From an uncultured Bdellovibrio sp. (GTDB lineage: Bacteria > Bdellovibrionota > Bdellovibrionia > Bdellovibrionales > Bdellovibrionaceae), in NCBI GenBank assembly GCA_946482355.1, contig CAMLRE010000127.1:1-6518 (forward strand): 6,518 nt of DNA, given 5' to 3'. The position numbers were made by a program, and so were the translations under genes. The stretch's first letter is position 1, and each line of letters starts with the position of its first letter. The notes under the pieces were generated by a model. That model made no database searches. It was not told the DNA's origin and worked only from the letters and a program-made list of their open reading frames with translations. This document shows, in pieces, positions 5,776-6,518 of this stretch.

Positions 5776-5859
5776 AGACGATTAAATTTGTTTCACAAAA
5801 ATAACACATTTTTTTTCACTGCCAGATTGTTTCATCGTGAATGGCGAACTTTCAGTCAT

Positions 5860-5879
5860 TGTCTAATAACTTTTAGACA
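5860..5879. promoter_or_regulatory. Inverted repeat TGTCTAA-N6-TTAGACA
   Basis: Seven-base perfect arms (5860-5866 and 5873-5879) flank TAACTT. No U-tract follows, so a protein-binding site is likelier than a terminator. The left arm overlaps TTGTCT (5859-5864), which could serve as a -35 box for a weak promoter with TTTAAT at 5884-5889, although the 19-bp spacing is long. Confidence 0.4.
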
Positions 5880-5894
5880 CTGCTTTAATATATT

Positions 5895-5923
5895 AATTCT
5901 CATCTGAAAAATACAATTCTCAT
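5895..5923. repeat. Direct repeat AATTCTCAT, two copies 20 bp apart
   Basis: AATTCTCAT occurs at 5895-5903 and 5915-5923, exactly 20 bp start to start, about two helical turns. Read on the minus strand each copy contains TGAGAATT, similar to the Fur half-site TGATAAT. The first copy overlaps the palindrome TTAATATATTAA. Two equally spaced half-sites suggest a regulator site; Fur itself is only a guess. Confidence 0.35.
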
Positions 5924-6037
5924 TCTAAGAACGCTGTTATTTCTGATAGTTACAAAGACAGTTTTTTTGGTCTTTTTATTGAAGTATTTTCTAGTATGAA
6001 ATCAATCATTTTAGATGACTGGCTTATTTCAAGAATA

Positions 6038-6518
6038 ATGAAGAAATTAGTTTCTTTACTTTGCGTAATTTCTTTCTTCTTTTATTTTGTGGGTTGTAAC
6101 CATAAATCGGTTAGTCCTGATATGCAGATCTCTGAAAAGATTCGCGAAAAACACGCGAAAGAATTATTAAAATCAAAATACAAAGAAAGCGATTTTAAAG
6201 AATTTCAGGGTGATAAAGAATTTGCTTTATACATTAAACAATACTTAGAAAAAGCGAACCCAAAATTAGGGTCTGATAAATTCGTAAAAGCTGTTTTTGC
6301 TGAAAGTAAACAGTACGAATATGACCCGATTTTTTTAATGGCGGTTATTAAAACTGAAAGTCAGTTTAATGAAAGAGCGATCGGTACATCAGGTGAAATT
6401 GGTTTAATGCAAATTAAGCCTGATACGGCCAAATGGATCTGTAAGAAAAAAGGCGTTAAATGGAAAGGCCCACAGGCTTTAAAAAATCCAGAATATAATA
6501 TCAAAGTCAGTGCGCTTT
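6038..6518 (+). CDS. Lytic transglycosylase lipoprotein (SLT domain), cut by right edge
   Basis: The frame is open from 6038 to the right edge, giving 160 codons. The protein starts MKKLVSLLCVISFFFYFVGC, a lipoprotein signal with Cys20 as the lipid site (Phe at -3 is less usual than Leu). A charged linker of about 75 residues follows. The SLT lysozyme-like domain then shows FLMAVIKTESQFNERA (99-114), with Glu107 the likely catalytic acid, and GEIGLMQIKPDTA (119-131), the conserved GLMQI core. Such enzymes cleave the MurNAc-GlcNAc bond of peptidoglycan to form 1,6-anhydro ends, acting at the inner face of the outer membrane. The start is uncertain: an in-frame ATG at 5996 would add 14 residues with two aspartates before the signal, which is less likely, and neither ATG has a strong ribosome site. 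The rest of the domain is outside the window. Confidence 0.88.
   Translation, partial: MKKLVSLLCVISFFFYFVGCNHKSVSPDMQISEKIREKHAKELLKSKYKESDFKEFQGDKEFALYIKQYLEKANPKLGSDKFVKAVFAESKQYEYDPIFLMAVIKTESQFNERAIGTSGEIGLMQIKPDTAKWICKKKGVKWKGPQALKNPEYNIKVSAL

Larger units (their letters stand above)
5686..6037. other. Divergent intergenic region rich in dyads
   Basis: This 352-bp region separates the minus-strand membrane-protein/S8 unit from the plus-strand lytic transglycosylase. I see no credible gene in it. It holds the palindrome CTTGCAAG (5729-5736), the dyad GGGCAA-G-TTGCCC (5757-5769), TTTGT-TTC-ACAAA (5787-5799), TGTCTAA-N6-TTAGACA (5860-5879), the 12-bp palindrome TTAATATATTAA (5885-5896) and a 9-bp direct repeat. 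A weak hairpin, AAAGAC/GTCTTT (5954-5975), is followed by TTATT. No promoter with both boxes near consensus was found for either direction. Confidence 0.6.

Noticed and set aside
5739..5777. Short frame of 12 codons starting ATGGGACAT across the GGGCAA dyad
   Set aside because: It has no ribosome site of note and overlaps an evident operator-like dyad.
5841..5876. Short frame of 11 codons (MANFQSLSNNF) ending inside the TGTCTAA/TTAGACA dyad, as a leader peptide
   Set aside because: There is no clear ribosome site, no run of a regulatory amino acid, and no proper terminator following. It is consistent with chance.
5954..5980. AAAGAC/GTCTTT hairpin followed by TTATT as a terminator of a small RNA
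   Set aside because: The stem is only six AT-rich pairs with a T-rich 10-base loop, and no promoter for a small RNA is clear upstream.
5996..6037. In-frame upstream ATG extending the lytic transglycosylase by 14 residues
   Set aside because: It would put two aspartates and a tryptophan before the lipoprotein signal, and its only upstream purines (GAAG at 5981-5984) are too far away. It is not fully excluded because the 6038 site also lacks a strong ribosome site.

Overview
The window is an AT-rich stretch of chromosome from a Gram-negative bacterium. It carries two lipoprotein signal peptides, one Tat-type signal and one Sec-type signal, and good AGGAG-like ribosome sites. The mix of exported hydrolases, a subtilase lipoprotein and a lytic transglycosylase lipoprotein would suit a Bdellovibrio-like predator or relative. 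That assignment is inference from style and gene content; there is no rRNA or other marker to prove it.

Layout from left to right. (1) Positions 2-1509, minus strand: a LysR-type regulator, followed 23 bp later by a class I SAM-dependent methyltransferase cut off by the left edge. (2) Positions 1510-1593: a short divergent control region with a textbook LysR-type dyad, ATAA-N7-TTAT. (3) Positions 1594-2754, plus strand: a Tat-exported intradiol ring-cleavage dioxygenase and a small secreted protein of unknown function, probably one operon, ended by an unusually long hairpin. (4) Positions 2896-3774, plus strand: an alpha/beta hydrolase whose -10 box sits so close to the ATG that its mRNA is probably leaderless. 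(5) Positions 3771-5685, minus strand: a small single-pass membrane protein followed by a subtilisin-family (S8) lipoprotein. The S8 stop codon overlaps the hydrolase stop codon in the four bases TTAA. (6) Positions 5686-6037: a 352-bp intergenic region full of dyads and a direct repeat. (7) From 6038 to the right edge: the N-terminal half or more of a lipoprotein lytic transglycosylase (SLT domain).

The best-supported functional unit is the LysR regulator and the divergent dioxygenase operon, where the regulator most likely controls the exported dioxygenase and its secreted partner. The TM protein and S8 lipoprotein form a second envelope-directed unit. The S8 enzyme has an insertion of roughly 160 residues, with the look of coiled coil, between its catalytic Asp and His. 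I found no tRNA, rRNA, CRISPR array, insertion sequence or phage gene. No complete new system is evident. The most interesting leads are the exported dioxygenase unit, the long hairpin at 2773-2837, the probable leaderless hydrolase and the operator-rich intergenic region.
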